Of a DNA stretch of 64,000 bases, positions 62,396 to 64,000 are shown in pieces. Numbering within the stretch: position 1 is the first letter of the stretch; each line of letters opens with the position of its first letter. This DNA is from Moringa oleifera (taxonomy: Eukaryota; Streptophyta; Magnoliopsida; Brassicales; Moringaceae): the NCBI GenBank assembly GCA_021397835.1, contig JAJFZO010000777.1, positions 932,501-996,500 of the forward strand. The letters run 5' to 3'. Made by a program: the position numbers and the translations under genes. The notes under the pieces were generated by a model. It saw only the letters and a program-made list of their open reading frames with translations, was not told where the DNA came from and made no database searches.

Positions 62396-64000
62396 ACCTT
62401 CACTTTTTACACCCAAAGCATGTCAAATTTTGCATGAAGGAGAAAAGGCAAGAAAATCACTGGCAGTAGCGGGTGAAAACAAGAACATTACACAGGATGA
62501 GTGTTGTCTGGTTTAGGTGTTAATGGTGGAAAAGGAAGATGAATGAGAGACAAAGGTGGGGGTCAGTTGTATCTGTCTGTAAGAGGTGTAAGAAGCTTTT
62601 TTCAAACTGAAACCTTTTGGCTCTCATGTTGAGAGATGAAGATTTGGCCAAAATGGAGGGAAGAGATTAGGGGGCCTAATGATTAAATTTCTTGTGGGCA
62701 AATATAAGAATGGTCCTGTTTGTATAATTGAGTCTGCTTTTCCTTTTCTACTTTTGTAGGGTCCTGCTAAGTACAAAACCCAGCTCAATCTTTGCCAATA
62801 ATGCACAAAGGCTCTTCCTTTGACCACACCAATCATATCTAACCCTTCCCCCATATTTGCATTTTACCATGATTGCAGTGTCCCTTTTCGTGTGAGAGCT
62901 TTTCTGAAAGGCAACAAACATTCGAATTCATAATTCCAAAAAGGGTCTTCAGATTCTTTAATGAAGAAACGTTATTGGGTTTATTTTAGGATTTAATGCT
63001 CATAATTACTTAGGACTGTCTCCTAATCTCCTTTTCCTCTTCAAAGCTCGGCTTTTCTTTTCTCAACCAAAGCCATGTTGGCTATTGCGCTTAAAAGGGA
63101 TTCCATGTCCTGGTATGGACACCAAAAGAAATAATGGAATCCCGGAGGGGAGTTGCTTTGCTCCACTGGTTATCTTGACAATTATATCATTGCATCATAA
63201 GGTGACAAAGAGGAATTTCCGCCGCAAAAGCTGGATTTCAACTTGGTTTTTAATATTATCTCGGTCTAATCAACCCATAAACACAACAGAAAATCTTCAC
63301 CTGATTCATCACCTATCACAATTTCTTCATGGTCACTCTGTTTTCAACCATAGTAGAAAAAAGTTCAGGCTTTAACCTCATGGGTCTTCTGTCTTTCAAC
63401 AGGAAAGTGTCTCTCGGTTGTAAGCAACTGGTTCCAGAAACAGAGGCTGCATAGTTTCAAGCCATTGTATATGATTTATGTTTGGGTTGGTGAAGAACCC
63501 CAAACTCCTCAGATTGTTATGGCAGAAAATCCAAAACTTTATCAGGAAATAAAAAAAGGCTAAAATGTAAGAAAATCAAACTTGATAAGACAGAGAAAAA
63601 GAAAGGAGCATGTATGAAGGGGAACACACCAACAACCCCTAGCATACCAAAGAAAAGGGCACAGTTTTGAGGGATTGATGGTCAAAAAGATTTGCAAAGT
63701 AAATGGGTACTTGTCAATATTGAACCAAAAAGTAAAAACACTAGAGGAATTTCTTCGAACATCTTTCAGATTAGTCAACAAATATAATTACATGCTTGTT
63801 GCTGACAGCTTGGATTTGGAGAAAGACAAGTTCTTGCAAACACAGCATCGGAAAAGTAAGGTCTTAATGGGTTTATACGAATCTTAGTTGCGCACGAGCT
63901 GGATCAGATTAGCTTATCAAAATATGGGCATCTAATGATCATACCATTAAAGTAAACAAACATCAATATCTTAATCAGAAAAGAAAATGAATGAACCTGA
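62396..64000. other. ANT 3' region and downstream DNA
   Basis: The first few hundred bases should be the ANT 3' UTR. The rest has short open frames on both strands without recognisable family features (for example 63085-63375 and 63675-63887 on the plus strand). I see no repeat family, RNA gene or further exon. Confidence 0.6.

Overview
The window is nuclear DNA of a eudicot plant, probably a woody one. The evidence is spliced genes with plant-only families (GRF, AINTEGUMENTA, DUF4378/TRM, kinesin-7 of the KIN7N type), a plant L1-type LINE, long AT-rich intergenic DNA and many GA/CT microsatellites. The species cannot be named from the sequence. Exon models were built by hand from splice sites and reading-frame continuity, using remembered Arabidopsis family sequences as a guide. 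No alignment was run.

Layout. (1) 52-7674 (+): an 18-exon kinesin-7 motor gene, 855 aa. (2) 10036-11788 (+): a DUF4378 (TRM-like) protein, 424 aa. (3) 12931-29097 (-): PRP40A, a U1 snRNP-associated pre-mRNA splicing factor of 1001 aa in 27 coding exons. Its 5.7-kb third coding intron carries a decayed antisense L1-type LINE (about 22.63-27.69 kb). (4) 30638-31069 (-): a small plant protein with a VPFSWE-type motif. (5) 32198-35849 (-): a growth-regulating factor (QLQ and WRC domains, 630 aa) with an intact miR396 target site. (6) 35.9-47.1 kb: AT-rich, gene-poor DNA with a diverged repeat family and one GC-richer island. (7) 47120-48586 (+): a two-RRM hnRNP/Musashi-like RNA-binding protein, 374 aa. 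(8) 49926-52151 (+): a chloroplast-targeted DUF3054 membrane protein, 269 aa. (9) 52.2-59.1 kb: a long region upstream of ANT with many GA/CT tracts. (10) 59081-62395 (+): an AINTEGUMENTA (ANT) orthologue, 685 aa, with a 9-nt microexon.

Biology. GRF and ANT both promote cell proliferation in growing organs. In Arabidopsis GRF2 (At4g37740) and ANT (At4g37750) are neighbours, so this region appears to keep an old linkage, here with two unrelated genes and about 23 kb between them. Three of the gene models need GC-AG introns (kinesin, PRP40A, ANT). The PRP40A one also has a U-run followed by a G-run just before its 3' splice site. I found no clearly new multi-gene system. The most interesting items are the unusual splice sites, the GRF-ANT linkage with its intervening repeats, the overlapping upstream ORFs in front of ANT, and a dense cluster of TGGGCY elements upstream of PRP40A.
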